NCBI RefSeq assembly: GCF_020252395.1
Contig: NZ_JADCDB010000028.1
Location: forward strand, 62,001-126,000
Length of the DNA stretch: 64,000 bases
Direction of reading: 5' to 3'
From: Aestuariivirga sp.
GTDB lineage: Bacteria; Pseudomonadota; Alphaproteobacteria; Rhizobiales; Aestuariivirgaceae
The translations under genes and the position numbers were made by a program. Shown piece after piece: positions 9,945 to 18,853 of this stretch. The notes under the pieces were generated by a model. That model saw only the letters and a program-made list of their open reading frames with translations. It made no database searches and was not told the origin of the DNA. The first letter of the stretch is position 1; each line of letters begins with the position of its first letter.

Positions 9945-11800
9945 GTGGCGGCCACCTTCTTGGCCTTCTCCTCGTCCCACCACCAGGTGGTCGGAAAGCC
10001 GGTCGAGAGCAGAGGCAACTGGTCTGGCCGGCTGAAGCGGTCCCAGCGCGCGGTGCGCGTAACGGGACTGTACCACATGGGCACCACATAGTGGTTCCAG
10101 ATCAGCACCCGGTCGAGCGCCCGGCAGGCGGCGACCAGGCTGTCACGGTCCGGCGCCTGCACCAGTTGCTCGACGATCGCATCAATTGCCGGATTGGCGA
10201 TGCCAACATAGTTGCGGCTGCCGTTGCGCTTGGCGGATTGGCTGCCCCAGAAATCACGCTGCTCATTGCCGGGCGAGAGCGATTGCGGCCAACTGCCGAC
10301 CATGATGTCGAAGTCGAAGGTTTGGGTGCGCCGCTCATGCTGCGCACTGTCGACGGTCTTGATGGTGACGCCGATGCCGAGCAGTTCGAGCTGCTGCTGA
10401 TAAGGCAGTGCGATGCGCTCGAACAGCGGCGAGTCGAGCAGAAACTCGATGGTCAGTTGCTCGCCCTTGTTATTCTTCAGTACGTTTTTGCCGCCATCCT
10501 GGGCGATCTGCCAGCCGGCATCGGAAAGCAGCTTCGCGGCCTGGCGCAGGTTCTTGCGCCTGTTCTGCGGCGTGTCATTGACCGGGTTCATGTATTCCGT
10601 GGTGAAGACCTCCGCCGGCACCCGGTCTTTCAGCGGGTTGAGCAGGGCGAGTTCCGCCTCGGAGGGAAGGCCCTTGGCCTCCATCTCGGAATTGTTGAAG
10701 TAGCTGCGCGAGCGCGTGTACTGGCCATAGAACAGGTTCTGGTTCGCCCATTCGAAGTCGAAGGCAAAATTCAGCGCCTGGCGCACGCGCACATCCTGGA
10801 ACTTCGGGAGGCGAATATTCATTGCCCAGCTCTGCATGCCATTAACCTGCTTGAGAGTGATCTCCTCCTTCACCACCCGGCCGGATTTTACGGCGGGGAA
10901 GTCATAGCCTGTCGCCCACATTTTGGATGAGCTTTCGGTGCGCCAATCATACTGGTCGCCCTTGAAGGCTTCGAAGGCCACGTTGGCGTCGCGGAAGTAG
11001 ATGTATTCGATGGTGTCGAAATTGTTCTGGCCGGCATTCACGGGCAGGTCCTTGCCCCAGTAATCCGGCACGCGCTTCAGCCGGATCGATGTGCCGAGCT
11101 TCACATCATCCGCCACATAGGGCCCGGAGCCCAGCGGCGCCTCGAAGCTCGTTTCCTGAATGTTGCGTTGCTTGCCTTGTGCGTCCTTGGCCGTCCACCA
11201 TGCCTTTGACAGCACGGGCAGCTGCCCGGTGATCAGCGGCAGCTCGCGGTTGCCCTTTTCGGTGAAGGTGAAGGTCACCTCATGCTCGCCCGTCTGCTCG
11301 GCCCTGGCGACGTTCTTGTAGTAGGAATTGTATTGCGGATGGGCATCGCGCAGCGCCTGCATCGACCAGATGACGTCGTCGGGCGTTATCGGCGTGCCGT
11401 CGTTGAAGCGCGCTTCGGGGCGCAGCCGGTAGACCACCATCGAGCGGTCTGCCGGGTGCCACACGCCGCTGGCGACCAGGCCATACTCGGTCGACGGCTC
11501 GTCAAGGGAAGACATGAGAAGCGCGTCGTTCTGGACGGCGGGGCCAGCCTCGCCCTTGAAGGTATAGGGGTTGAGGTTGTCGAAGGAGCCGACGACGCCA
11601 AAACGCACCCGTCCGCCCTTTGGCGCCTGCGGGTTCACATAGCCGAAATGCTTGAAGTCCGGCGGATACTTGATGTCGCTGAACAGCGTCAGCGCATGGC
11701 GGAAGTCGCGGTCCTCCGCATGGGCCATCTGAATGCCCACCAGTTTGGCGGCGGGCGCCAGTGCGGCGAGCTTCATCAGGGTGCGGCGGTTGATCGTCAT
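9941..11800 (-). CDS. Extracellular solute-binding protein, family 5 (YejA-like), first copy
   Basis: Periplasmic oligopeptide-binding protein of 619 residues and first gene of the importer operon. The N-terminus MTINRRTLMKLAALAPAAKL resembles a Tat signal with a twin arginine at residues 5-6. The second copy instead has a plain Sec signal. The SBP_bac_5 features are clear (FNDGTPITPDDVIWSM, GSGPYVAD, VRQALNFAFDFEWAN). Two consecutive binding proteins sharing one permease/ATPase set suggest widened substrate range. The gene is preceded by the cycM terminator, so the operon promoter probably lies in 11801-11850, though I see no clear consensus. Confidence 0.9.
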   Translation of the reverse strand: MTINRRTLMKLAALAPAAKLVGIQMAHAEDRDFRHALTLFSDIKYPPDFKHFGYVNPQAPKGGRVRFGVVGSFDNLNPYTFKGEAGPAVQNDALLMSSLDEPSTEYGLVASGVWHPADRSMVVYRLRPEARFNDGTPITPDDVIWSMQALRDAHPQYNSYYKNVARAEQTGEHEVTFTFTEKGNRELPLITGQLPVLSKAWWTAKDAQGKQRNIQETSFEAPLGSGPYVADDVKLGTSIRLKRVPDYWGKDLPVNAGQNNFDTIEYIYFRDANVAFEAFKGDQYDWRTESSSKMWATGYDFPAVKSGRVVKEEITLKQVNGMQSWAMNIRLPKFQDVRVRQALNFAFDFEWANQNLFYGQYTRSRSYFNNSEMEAKGLPSEAELALLNPLKDRVPAEVFTTEYMNPVNDTPQNRRKNLRQAAKLLSDAGWQIAQDGGKNVLKNNKGEQLTIEFLLDSPLFERIALPYQQQLELLGIGVTIKTVDSAQHERRTQTFDFDIMVGSWPQSLSPGNEQRDFWGSQSAKRNGSRNYVGIANPAIDAIVEQLVQAPDRDSLVAACRALDRVLIWNHYVVPMWYSPVTRTARWDRFSRPDQLPLLSTGFPTTWWWDEEKAKKVAAT

Positions 11801-11851
11801 GAGGCGGAAACTCCGGTCGGTAGGCGGGCATCAAGATAGGCGCGCCCGCCC

Positions 11852-11887
11852 TCAAAAGAAAACACCGGCAAGCGCCTTGCCGGTGTT
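11852..11887 (-). terminator. Rho-independent terminator of the cytochrome c gene
   Basis: A perfect 12-bp inverted repeat (11861-11872 with 11876-11887) with a CGC loop. Reading leftward it is followed by TTTTCTTTT. It lies 24 bp beyond the stop of the cytochrome c gene and separates it from the peptide-importer operon. Confidence 0.85.
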
Positions 11888-11911
11888 AAATTTCAGTGAG
11901 ATTTGCGGCCT

Positions 11912-12466
11912 TTACGGGGCGGGGAAGGGCACCGCGCTGTCTGACAGCGTCTGCAGATAGGCCAGCAGATTGGCGCGGTCGGCGTCCTTCTTGAGGCCGC
12001 CGTAGGCCATCTTCGTGCCTTGAATGGCGCCCTTCGGATTGGCGATGAAGGCGTTCAGCGCCTCATAGTCCCAGGGCTTGTCCTTCAGCGCCGCCATGGC
12101 GTCCGAATAGGCGAAGCCCTCGTGAATGCCGTGGTTGCGGCCGACGATGCCCCACAGATTGGGGCCTACCTTGTTGGGGCCGCCCTTGGAGGCGTCATGG
12201 CAGGCCGCGCAGGTCTTGAACACGGCCTGACCCTTGGTGGCGTCGGCCGAGGCCAGCATCTTGCCCAGCGATTCGGCGGGGGCCGCGGCGGCAGTGTCGG
12301 CTGCGGCCTCGCCGGCTGGTGCCGCCTCCGCGACTTCCACCGCGAAGCCCTGCTTCTCCGGCTTGGGCGCGTGATAGATGATCTTGCTCAACTCGCTCAG
12401 GCCGAACACCAGCAGGGCCGTGCCCAGCACCGCGCCTGCGATCTTGTTGAATTCAAAGCTGTCCAT
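11912..12466 (-). CDS. cycM: Membrane-anchored class I cytochrome c (CycM type)
   Basis: Electron carrier of 184 residues. A single N-terminal membrane span (about residues 8-26) is followed by an Ala/Glu/Pro-rich linker (40-65) and a mono-haem cytochrome c domain. The haem attachment motif CAACH is at 86-90 and the axial methionine is Met153 in GTKMAYGGL. This is the layout of CycM / cytochrome c552, which links the bc1 complex to terminal oxidases in rhizobia. It is divergent from kdsB, the arrangement common in Rhizobiales, and is followed by its own terminator. Confidence 0.93.
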   Translation of the reverse strand: MDSFEFNKIAGAVLGTALLVFGLSELSKIIYHAPKPEKQGFAVEVAEAAPAGEAAADTAAAAPAESLGKMLASADATKGQAVFKTCAACHDASKGGPNKVGPNLWGIVGRNHGIHEGFAYSDAMAALKDKPWDYEALNAFIANPKGAIQGTKMAYGGLKKDADRANLLAYLQTLSDSAVPFPAP

Positions 12467-12579
12467 GAAGGTGGAAATCCCTTGAGCCGTCTTCGCGCGC
12501 GGAAACTAGTGCTTTCTCCGCCCCGCCGCAATAGTGTAAGGGAGGTTTGCACCAATTTGCCGCGCCTTCCTCTAAGTTC

Positions 12580-13326
12580 ATGATAGACAATCGAAATACC
12601 ATCGTCCTGATCCCCGCCCGGATGGCCTCCACAAGGCTCCCCGGAAAGCCGCTCGCCGACATCAACGGGCTTCCCATGATCGTCCAGTGCTGGAAGCGCG
12701 CGGTGGAGGCAAACATCGGTCAGGTGTTGGTCGCCGCCGCCGAGGTGGAGATCGCCGACGCCGTGCGCGCCCAGGGTGGCGACGCCATCGTCACCGACCC
12801 GGCGCTGCCGTCGGGGTCCGACCGCATCGCCCAGGCTCTGGCGCTGCGCGACCCGCGGCGCCGCTTCGAATATGTGGTAAACTTGCAGGGCGATTTGCCG
12901 ACGATCGATTCCCTGTCGATCCAGCGCTGCCTTGCCGGCCTCACCAACGAGCCCGCCGACATCTCCACCATCGCCGCCAGGATCGAGCGTGACGAGGATG
13001 TGGCTAACCCCAACATCGTCAAGGCCATCGCTCCTTTAGGCGATGGGCGCGAGGTGGCCTTCGCGCGGGACTTCCTGCGCAAGGTGGGGCCAGAGCACAA
13101 GGCGCCCTTCTGGCACCACATCGGCGTCTATGCCTATAAGCGCGCCGTGCTGGAGCGTTTCGTGTCGCTGCCCGTCAGCGCGCGCGAGGCCGAGCGCAAG
13201 CTCGAACAGATGCGCGCCATGGACAACGGCATGCGCATCGTCGTTGTGCGGGTTGACACGGTGCCGCTCGGTGTGGATACGCCTGCCGAACTCGAAACCG
13301 CCCGCCGCATGCTGAGGAAAGCCTGA
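12580..13326 (+). CDS. kdsB: 3-deoxy-manno-octulosonate cytidylyltransferase
   Basis: Cytosolic enzyme of 248 residues activating Kdo to CMP-Kdo for lipopolysaccharide core synthesis. The N-terminal nucleotide-binding motif is VLIPARMASTRLPGKPL, followed by PSGSDRIAQA and VVNLQGDLP (family Q-G-D), and near the C-terminus GVDTPAELE. I chose the ATG at 12580. A TTG at 12547 would add 11 residues, but the GGAGG there is only one base before it. The stop overlaps the pheA ATG by one base, so the two genes are coupled. Confidence 0.95.
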   Translation: MIDNRNTIVLIPARMASTRLPGKPLADINGLPMIVQCWKRAVEANIGQVLVAAAEVEIADAVRAQGGDAIVTDPALPSGSDRIAQALALRDPRRRFEYVVNLQGDLPTIDSLSIQRCLAGLTNEPADISTIAARIERDEDVANPNIVKAIAPLGDGREVAFARDFLRKVGPEHKAPFWHHIGVYAYKRAVLERFVSLPVSAREAERKLEQMRAMDNGMRIVVVRVDTVPLGVDTPAELETARRMLRKA

Positions 13327-14186
13327 TGCCCTTGAAGATCGCCTACCAGGGCGAAGCCGGCGCCAATTCGCACATTGCCTGCATCGAAGCCTATCCGACC
13401 TACGAGCCCATGCCCTGCGGCACCTTTGAGGACGCGTTTCAGGCCGTGGCCGATGGCGAGGCGGCCCTTGCGATGATCCCCATCGACAATTCGGTGGCGG
13501 GCCGGGTGGCCGATATCCACCACCTGCTGCCGCGCTCCAACCTCTATATCATCGGCGAACACTTCCTCCCCGTGCATCACCAGCTGATGATGGTGCCGGG
13601 CGCCGACCGCGCCGGGATCAAGGTCGTGCGCAGTCACGTGCATGCGCTGGGCCAGTGCCGCAAGGTGATCCGCGAGCTGGGCCTGAAACCGGTCGTCGCC
13701 GCCGATACGGCGGGCGCCGCGCGCGAGCTTTCGGAATCGCGCGAGCCCGCCCAGGCGGCCATCGCCTCGAAGCTTGCCGCCGAGATCTACGGCCTCGAAG
13801 TGATCCGCGGAAACATCGAGGACGAGAGCCACAACACCACGCGCTTCGTCGTGCTTTCGGCGACGCCGCAGGATGCGGAGCCCGAGGACCTGCCGGTGAT
13901 CACCACCTTCGTCTTCCGCGTACGGAACGTTCCGGCCGCGCTCTACAAGGCCATGGGCGGCTTCGCGACGAACGGCGTCAACATGACCAAGCTCGAATCC
14001 TACCAGATCGAGGGCCAGTTCTCGGCCACCCAGTTCTATGCCGACATCGAGGGCCACCCGTCGGAGCGCAACGTGCGCCTCGCCATGGAAGAGCTCGAGT
14101 TCTTCACCAGCTATCTCCGCGTGCTGGGCATCTACAAAGCCCACCCGCACCGCGCCGAAATCGCCAGGCTTTTCGGGGGAGTGTAA
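13326..14186 (+). CDS. pheA: Prephenate dehydratase
   Basis: Monofunctional enzyme of 286 residues converting prephenate to phenylpyruvate in phenylalanine synthesis. The catalytic domain starts IAYQGEAGANSHIA and ends with the active-site TTRF motif at residues 171-174. An ACT domain (about 198-275) carries the phenylalanine feedback site (TNGVNMTKLESYQ corresponds to the GALV/ESRP region). No chorismate mutase domain is fused. It overlaps kdsB by one base (TGATG). Confidence 0.95.
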   Translation: MPLKIAYQGEAGANSHIACIEAYPTYEPMPCGTFEDAFQAVADGEAALAMIPIDNSVAGRVADIHHLLPRSNLYIIGEHFLPVHHQLMMVPGADRAGIKVVRSHVHALGQCRKVIRELGLKPVVAADTAGAARELSESREPAQAAIASKLAAEIYGLEVIRGNIEDESHNTTRFVVLSATPQDAEPEDLPVITTFVFRVRNVPAALYKAMGGFATNGVNMTKLESYQIEGQFSATQFYADIEGHPSERNVRLAMEELEFFTSYLRVLGIYKAHPHRAEIARLFGGV

Positions 14187-14191
14187 CGCCA

Positions 14192-14228
14192 GGTCCTTCT
14201 CGCGCCGGCGCGGACGGTGGTCGAAGGA
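14192..14228. repeat. REP-like hairpin between convergent pheA and nudC
   Basis: GTCCTTC pairs with GAAGGAC around a GC-rich core containing CGCGCCGGCGCG. It lies between two convergent genes and may end transcription in both directions, although no T-run is present. A related hairpin lies near 63.5 kb. Confidence 0.5.
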
Positions 14229-14229
14229 C

Positions 14230-15081
14230 TCACTCCTCCAGCGCCACCCTCACCAGCTCATGCGCGATGGCCATGGGGTTTGCCGCATAGAGCCCGCCGG
14301 GGTGCCGGCGCTCCATCATCATGCGCGCCTCGCCGGCGGAGAACCAGCGTGCGTCCTCAAGCTCGTTCGTGTCGATAGTGATTTCCGCCGACAGCGCCTC
14401 GCCGATCAGCCCGATCATTAGGTTGGACAGGAAGGGCCAGGGCTGGCTCGTCACATATCGCACCGCGCCCACGCGCACGCCGGACTCCTCGAACACCTCG
14501 CGCCGCGCCGCATCCTCGATGGTCTCGCCCGGCTCCACGAAGCCGGCGAGCGCGGAATACATACCCGGCTTCCACGAGGACTGCCGTCCGAGCAGAATAT
14601 TGCCCTCGTGCCGCACCACCATGATTGCGACGGGGTCGGTGCGCGGAAAATGATCCATCCCGCATCCCGGGCAGTGGCGGCGGTAGCCGGCATCCGCCAT
14701 TTCGAGTTTCGCCGCGCAGTTGGAGCAGTAGGTCCGCCGCGCGTGCCACTGCAGCAGCGAGCGCGCCTGAGCAAGCATGCCGAGCTGCTCCGGCGGCAGC
14801 GTCTCCTCCATGGCAAGGCTTCTGAGGCCGCGCATACCCTCGGAGCCCGCCACATCAGCGGCGAACCACGGCGCGCCCACCGCATCGAGCCCGAGAAAAA
14901 CCGCCGCTTCGACGCCCGCGTCATTGTCCGTCACCAGCCGTCCGCCGCTCAGCAGTGCGCCATCGCCGGCAATGCGGATCAGCTTTGCATCGGCGCGCTT
15001 GCGCTGCGCCGCCACCCACGCGGCATTTGGCCGGTCATTGGCGCGGCGGTCGAGCGGATTCAGCACGTAGGCAAGCGGCAT
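14230..15081 (-). CDS. nudC: NAD+ diphosphatase (NADH pyrophosphatase)
   Basis: Nudix hydrolase of 283 residues that splits NADH/NAD+ (and NAD caps on RNA) into mononucleotides. The zinc ribbon is C-x2-C ... C-x2-C (CSNCAAKLE, CPGCG). The Nudix box is complete: GFVEPGETIEDAARREVFEESG. The NudC-specific SQPWPFLSNLM motif follows. An ATG at 15081 gives the usual N-terminus (MPLAYVLNPLDRR). An upstream in-frame start at 15138 would read through the terminator region and is rejected. The gene converges on pheA. Confidence 0.94.
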   Translation of the reverse strand: MPLAYVLNPLDRRANDRPNAAWVAAQRKRADAKLIRIAGDGALLSGGRLVTDNDAGVEAAVFLGLDAVGAPWFAADVAGSEGMRGLRSLAMEETLPPEQLGMLAQARSLLQWHARRTYCSNCAAKLEMADAGYRRHCPGCGMDHFPRTDPVAIMVVRHEGNILLGRQSSWKPGMYSALAGFVEPGETIEDAARREVFEESGVRVGAVRYVTSQPWPFLSNLMIGLIGEALSAEITIDTNELEDARWFSAGEARMMMERRHPGGLYAANPMAIAHELVRVALEE

Positions 15082-15096
15082 GGGTGAGGTCCAACG

Positions 15097-15126
15097 AAAA
15101 AGGCACCCGGTTTTCACCCGGATGCC
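15097..15126 (-). terminator. Rho-independent terminator of the MerR gene
   Basis: Reading leftward, GGCATCCGG pairs with CCGGGTGCC (one U-G wobble) around a GTGAAAA loop, followed by TTTTT. It lies just after the stop of the MerR-family gene and before nudC. Confidence 0.85.
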
Positions 15127-15154
15127 CGAACTCTGCAAGCGCTTGGGGCGGGGC

Positions 15155-15592
15155 TTAGCTGTTCGCGGCCTTGGGCTGCGCGGCCTCGCGCTCCTTCAGC
15201 ATGCCATCGACCACGACGACGGTACGCTCAAGATCGCTGATCGCATCTTCCAGTTCCACGCGCTGATTGCGCAGCGCCTCAAGGCGCTCGCGCATCTTTG
15301 TAGACGCGATGCGCAGCTGCGTCAGCTGACCGTCACGCAAGTTGTAAAGATCGAGCATCTCCTTGATCTCTTCCAGCGCGAAGCCGACCTTCTTGCCGCG
15401 CAGGATGAGCTGCAGGCGGGCGCGGTCGCGATAGCTGAAGAGGCGCGTCCAGCCGCGGCGGGCGGGATGCAGCAGGCCCTTCTGTTCGTAGAAGCGCAGG
15501 GTGCGGGGCGTCACGTCGAATTCACGGCACAGCTCAGTAATCGAATAGGTGCGGTCGCGTTTTGACCGCTCGGTGGTTTCAGTTACGCTCAT
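15155..15592 (-). CDS. MerR-family transcriptional regulator
   Basis: Regulator of 145 residues. The N-terminal MerR winged helix (about residues 14-80) is clear: YSITELCREFDVTPRTLRFYEQKGLL followed by RLFSYRDRARLQLIL. A dimerisation coiled coil (about 85-130) follows, then a short tail with no Cys cluster, so a metal sensor is unlikely. This form (MerR-type with HTH plus coiled coil only) is common in Rhizobiales, where some members regulate branched-chain amino-acid or fatty-acid catabolism. The target here is unknown. The ATG at 15592 starts MSVTETTERS. A longer frame to 15766 adds an unlikely leader. Confidence 0.88.
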   Translation of the reverse strand: MSVTETTERSKRDRTYSITELCREFDVTPRTLRFYEQKGLLHPARRGWTRLFSYRDRARLQLILRGKKVGFALEEIKEMLDLYNLRDGQLTQLRIASTKMRERLEALRNQRVELEDAISDLERTVVVVDGMLKEREAAQPKAANS

Positions 15593-15884
15593 GATTTGTC
15601 TCACTCCGGTGTGTCGAGTCGCGCGGGGGGGCCGTTGATCTTCATATAAACATTGACGGGTGGAATGTGTATCCCCCGGCGTCAATTTTAGCGGCGAAGC
15701 TGTCGATTGGGTTAAACCTGCCTCTCCGGTGCTCTGCCCCCCATGAAGAATCGTAAAAAAGAACAACTGCTTAACCGAATATTTACCGAACTCGTTAAGC
15801 TTCGGCAGGGGAAATCCCGCGCCGTTTTCGTGGTCATTTCGTGGTCACCTCTTTCTAGCGCGGACAACTGAAAGACGATACCGA
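15593..15884. promoter_or_regulatory. Divergent promoter region MerR / PodJ-like gene, with CtrA-like half-sites
   Basis: This 292-bp spacer is AT-richer than its surroundings. It holds a near-match to the CtrA consensus (TTAA at 15771-15774, seven bases, TTTA at 15782-15785), a further TTAA at 15795-15798 and a GANTC (CcrM) site at 15748-15752. CtrA and CcrM control polar and cell-cycle genes in Alphaproteobacteria, so cell-cycle timing of the PodJ-like gene is plausible but inferred. Confidence 0.4.
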
Positions 15885-18815
15885 ATGAAACCAGGCATCC
15901 CCTGGAGTGTAAAGGGCATCGAACCCGAGGCCCGGGAGGCAGCGAAAATCGCTGCCCGTAAGGCTGGATTAAGCCTTGGGGAATGGTTAAATAGTGTGAT
16001 TTTCGACCAGAGCGCTCATATTGTAGGCAAACAGGCTGATTCTCACCCATGGGAAAACTTCGTGTCCTCTCCGCCGCCTCCTGAACCTCCCCGTCCCGAT
16101 TTCAGCCCGCGCCAGCCTGCCCCACGGGTCGACCGCCGGGACGACAGTGCTGTCCGCCTGCAGGACATCGCCCAGCAACTCGCCGATCTTGCTCACCGCG
16201 AGCGTCAGACGGCGCCCGCGCCGGCGCCGGAGCGCAACCGTTCTGCCGAGCGTGAGGAGTTCGAACGCATCGTCGAACGCGTTGACGAGAACGAGCGGCA
16301 GACCGTCGAGGCGCTCACCGCCGTCAACGAGCGTCTGACGCTGCTTTCCCGGCAGATCACCCAGATCGGCCGCCCCGCCGGTCTCGAACGTCCGGAGGAC
16401 GTGCCGGGCTATCCCGCCCTCGAAAGCGCCATCCGCTCGGTGGTCGAGCACATTGAGGTCAGCGAGAAGCGCACGCGCGATTCGCTGCGCTCGATGCAGG
16501 ACCGGCTCGCAGCTGTTGCCGAACAGCGCGGCGCGCCGAGCGGAGAGGACGTGCTGCGCGCCGCCCCCGTGCTCTCCGGCCTCGACAGCCGCCTCGCCGA
16601 CATGGTCAACCGCATACAGCGCGCCGAAGGGCTGATGACGGAGCGCATCGAGAGCATGCGATCCACTGCCCAGCAGATGGCGAATCAGGCGCAGGCCTCG
16701 GCCGTCACGGCGCTCCGCGGCGAGCTGCGCGAGGTCGAAACGCGCGTGCTGGCCTCCCTTAAGGAAGCCCAGGCCGCCGCCGCCAATACGCCGGCCGTGG
16801 TGGCGACCGAGATCGCCAAGGTCCACGGCGACATCGCGGGCCTCTCCCGGCGGCTCGAAGATGTGAAGGCGGCGTCCGCCAGCGATCGTGACATGCAGGC
16901 GCTGCGCCAGGCGCTGGAGCAGGTCTCGGCGCGCGTCGCGCAGGAGCCGGATCTGCGCCCGCTCGCCGACATGGATAAACGCCTGGGCGACATCAACCGC
17001 CGCCTTGAGCAGGCCGCCGCGGCCAGCCGCGACGAGCCGCAGGTGAGCGCCCTCGAACGGCGCATCGCCGAGCTTGATCACCGCCTGGCCGAAGCCATTC
17101 GCCTGCAGGGCGACCAGCAGGCGCTGCACCGCCTCGAGGATTCGATTGCCGCCGTCAATGACCGGGTGGTCCAGACGGAACAGCAGCTTGGCCATCTCGA
17201 AAGCATGGAGCAGGCGATCCGCCAGCTTTACGATTCGCTCGAGCAAACGCGCGGCTCTGTCGGCGAGGCGGCGGAAGCCGCGGCCAGCCGCGCGCTGGAG
17301 CGCTACCAGCCGCCGCAGCCCGTGTTCTCCGGTCCCTCGCCGGAGCTGCTGGCGCTGGAGGATGGCTTGCGCGCCATCCGCGAAAGTTCGGCCGCTGCCG
17401 AACGCCGCCATCAAGACACATTCGAAGCCGTTCATGAGACGCTGGCCGAGATCGTGGAGAAGATCGCCGAGATTGAGGCAGCTCCCCGCGCCGCGTCTGC
17501 GCCGGTTGCGGAAGCTCCCCCGGCGGCGGCCGCCGAACCGCCGGAGCCCGAGGCTGCCGCCCGGCATGACGCGCCGGACCTGCCGGCTCAGGCCGAAGAC
17601 GCCAGCATGCCGGGGGCGCTCTCCGGCGCTGACGATTTCATCGCCGCCGCCCGGCGCGCGGCACAGGCCGCCGCCACCAGGCCCTCGGCACTGCGCGCCG
17701 AATATGCGGTTCTCACCCAGCCCATGGCGGAGCAGAAACCCGCGAAGCCGTCCCTTCTTCAGCGCCTGCGCGGCCGCCTGGCCGCGGCGCGGCCCAAGCC
17801 CAAGCCGGCGGCAGTCGCCGGCGGCGAGCCGGCGGCCCAGCCCAAGAATGTCCGTCGCACGCTGATTCTGGCGGGCGCTCTGGTGCTGGCCATCACCGCC
17901 TGGTTCGCCATCAGTTCCTTCAGCTCGGCTCCGCCGCCCGCCACGAAGCAATCGGGTGCGATCGAAATGCCGTCGCGCCCGGCTGCGGTGGCTTTGGCGG
18001 CCGCCAGCCCCAAGGTTTCCGCCGCTCTGGCGCCTGCCGTCGCCGCCGCCAAGGTTGAACTCCAGATCGCCCCGTCGGACCCGATCGTCACGGGCTCGCT
18101 GTCTTCCAGGGCAGCACAGCCCCTCGCCACCGTCCTCGAGCTTCCTCCGCCGGCAGCCGGAACAGAGGCCTTGCGCGCGGCCGCCGCCAACGGCGATGCC
18201 CGCGCCCAGTTCATTGTCGCCGGCCGCTACCTCGACGGCCAGGGCGTGCCGCGGGATTTCGCCAAGGCGCTCTTCTGGTACCAGCAGGCGGCGGGCCGTG
18301 GCCTCGCCCCGGCGCAATACAGGCTGGCGACGCTCTATGAACTCGGCAAGGGCGCCGAGGCCAATGCCGCGCAGGCGCTGGCCTGGTATCAGCGCGCCGC
18401 GCTGGGCGGCAACGTTAAGGCCATGCACAACGCCGCGGTGCTTCTGGCGGGCGACAAGGCCGGCCCACCTGATTATGACCGCGCCTTCCGCTGGTTCAAG
18501 GCCGCCGCAGAGCGCGGTTTCGCCGACAGTCAGTATAATCTCGCCATCCTTTATGAGCGCGGCCTCGGCACGCCGCCCAGCCTGGAAGATGCCTACGTCT
18601 GGTACACGCTCTCCGCCAAGCAGGGCGATCCGGGCTCGGCCCAGCGCGCCGCCGCCCTGGCGAAGAAACTGTCCGAGACTGGGCGCATCTCCGCCGCAGC
18701 GCGCGTTGCGGCCTGGACGCCCACGCCGTCGGATGACGGTGCCAATGTGGTCACCGTGGTCGATCCGAGCTGGAATGATGCAAAGCCGGCCAGCGTGGTG
18801 AAGTCGTCGTCGTAA
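15885..18815 (+). CDS. podJ: PodJ-like polar organiser with coiled coil, membrane span and Sel1 repeats
   Basis: Protein of 976 residues. The N-terminus MKPGIPWSVKGIEPEAREAA with GLSLGEWLNSVIF is the hallmark of Rhizobiales PodJ-like proteins. Residues about 70-560 are long heptad-rich coiled coil. A Pro/Ala-rich stretch follows. One membrane span is near 660-680 (ILAGALVLAITAWFAISSF). The periplasmic part has about four Sel1/TPR units (residues 770-920, e.g. AKALFWYQQAAGRGLAPAQY). PodJ proteins place polar factors and link the old and new pole in dividing cells. There is no peptidoglycan-binding domain at the C-terminus, unlike Caulobacter PodJ. Confidence 0.85.
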   Translation: MKPGIPWSVKGIEPEAREAAKIAARKAGLSLGEWLNSVIFDQSAHIVGKQADSHPWENFVSSPPPPEPPRPDFSPRQPAPRVDRRDDSAVRLQDIAQQLADLAHRERQTAPAPAPERNRSAEREEFERIVERVDENERQTVEALTAVNERLTLLSRQITQIGRPAGLERPEDVPGYPALESAIRSVVEHIEVSEKRTRDSLRSMQDRLAAVAEQRGAPSGEDVLRAAPVLSGLDSRLADMVNRIQRAEGLMTERIESMRSTAQQMANQAQASAVTALRGELREVETRVLASLKEAQAAAANTPAVVATEIAKVHGDIAGLSRRLEDVKAASASDRDMQALRQALEQVSARVAQEPDLRPLADMDKRLGDINRRLEQAAAASRDEPQVSALERRIAELDHRLAEAIRLQGDQQALHRLEDSIAAVNDRVVQTEQQLGHLESMEQAIRQLYDSLEQTRGSVGEAAEAAASRALERYQPPQPVFSGPSPELLALEDGLRAIRESSAAAERRHQDTFEAVHETLAEIVEKIAEIEAAPRAASAPVAEAPPAAAAEPPEPEAAARHDAPDLPAQAEDASMPGALSGADDFIAAARRAAQAAATRPSALRAEYAVLTQPMAEQKPAKPSLLQRLRGRLAAARPKPKPAAVAGGEPAAQPKNVRRTLILAGALVLAITAWFAISSFSSAPPPATKQSGAIEMPSRPAAVALAAASPKVSAALAPAVAAAKVELQIAPSDPIVTGSLSSRAAQPLATVLELPPPAAGTEALRAAAANGDARAQFIVAGRYLDGQGVPRDFAKALFWYQQAAGRGLAPAQYRLATLYELGKGAEANAAQALAWYQRAALGGNVKAMHNAAVLLAGDKAGPPDYDRAFRWFKAAAERGFADSQYNLAILYERGLGTPPSLEDAYVWYTLSAKQGDPGSAQRAAALAKKLSETGRISAAARVAAWTPTPSDDGANVVTVVDPSWNDAKPASVVKSSS

Positions 18816-18853
18816 GCCTTGCCTCGGGTTCTTCCCCGGGCCAAAAGGCCTGC

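Noticed and set aside
6609-10091. A 1160-codon frame on the + strand across the peptide importer genes
   Set aside because: It is antisense to yejE, yejB and the binding protein, whose motifs are unambiguous. Its translation is Arg/His/Glu-rich with no recognisable domain.
15987-18428. An 813-codon frame on the - strand opposite the PodJ-like gene
   Set aside because: The + strand frame has the PodJ N-terminus, membrane span and Sel1 repeats; the opposite frame is a codon-bias shadow.
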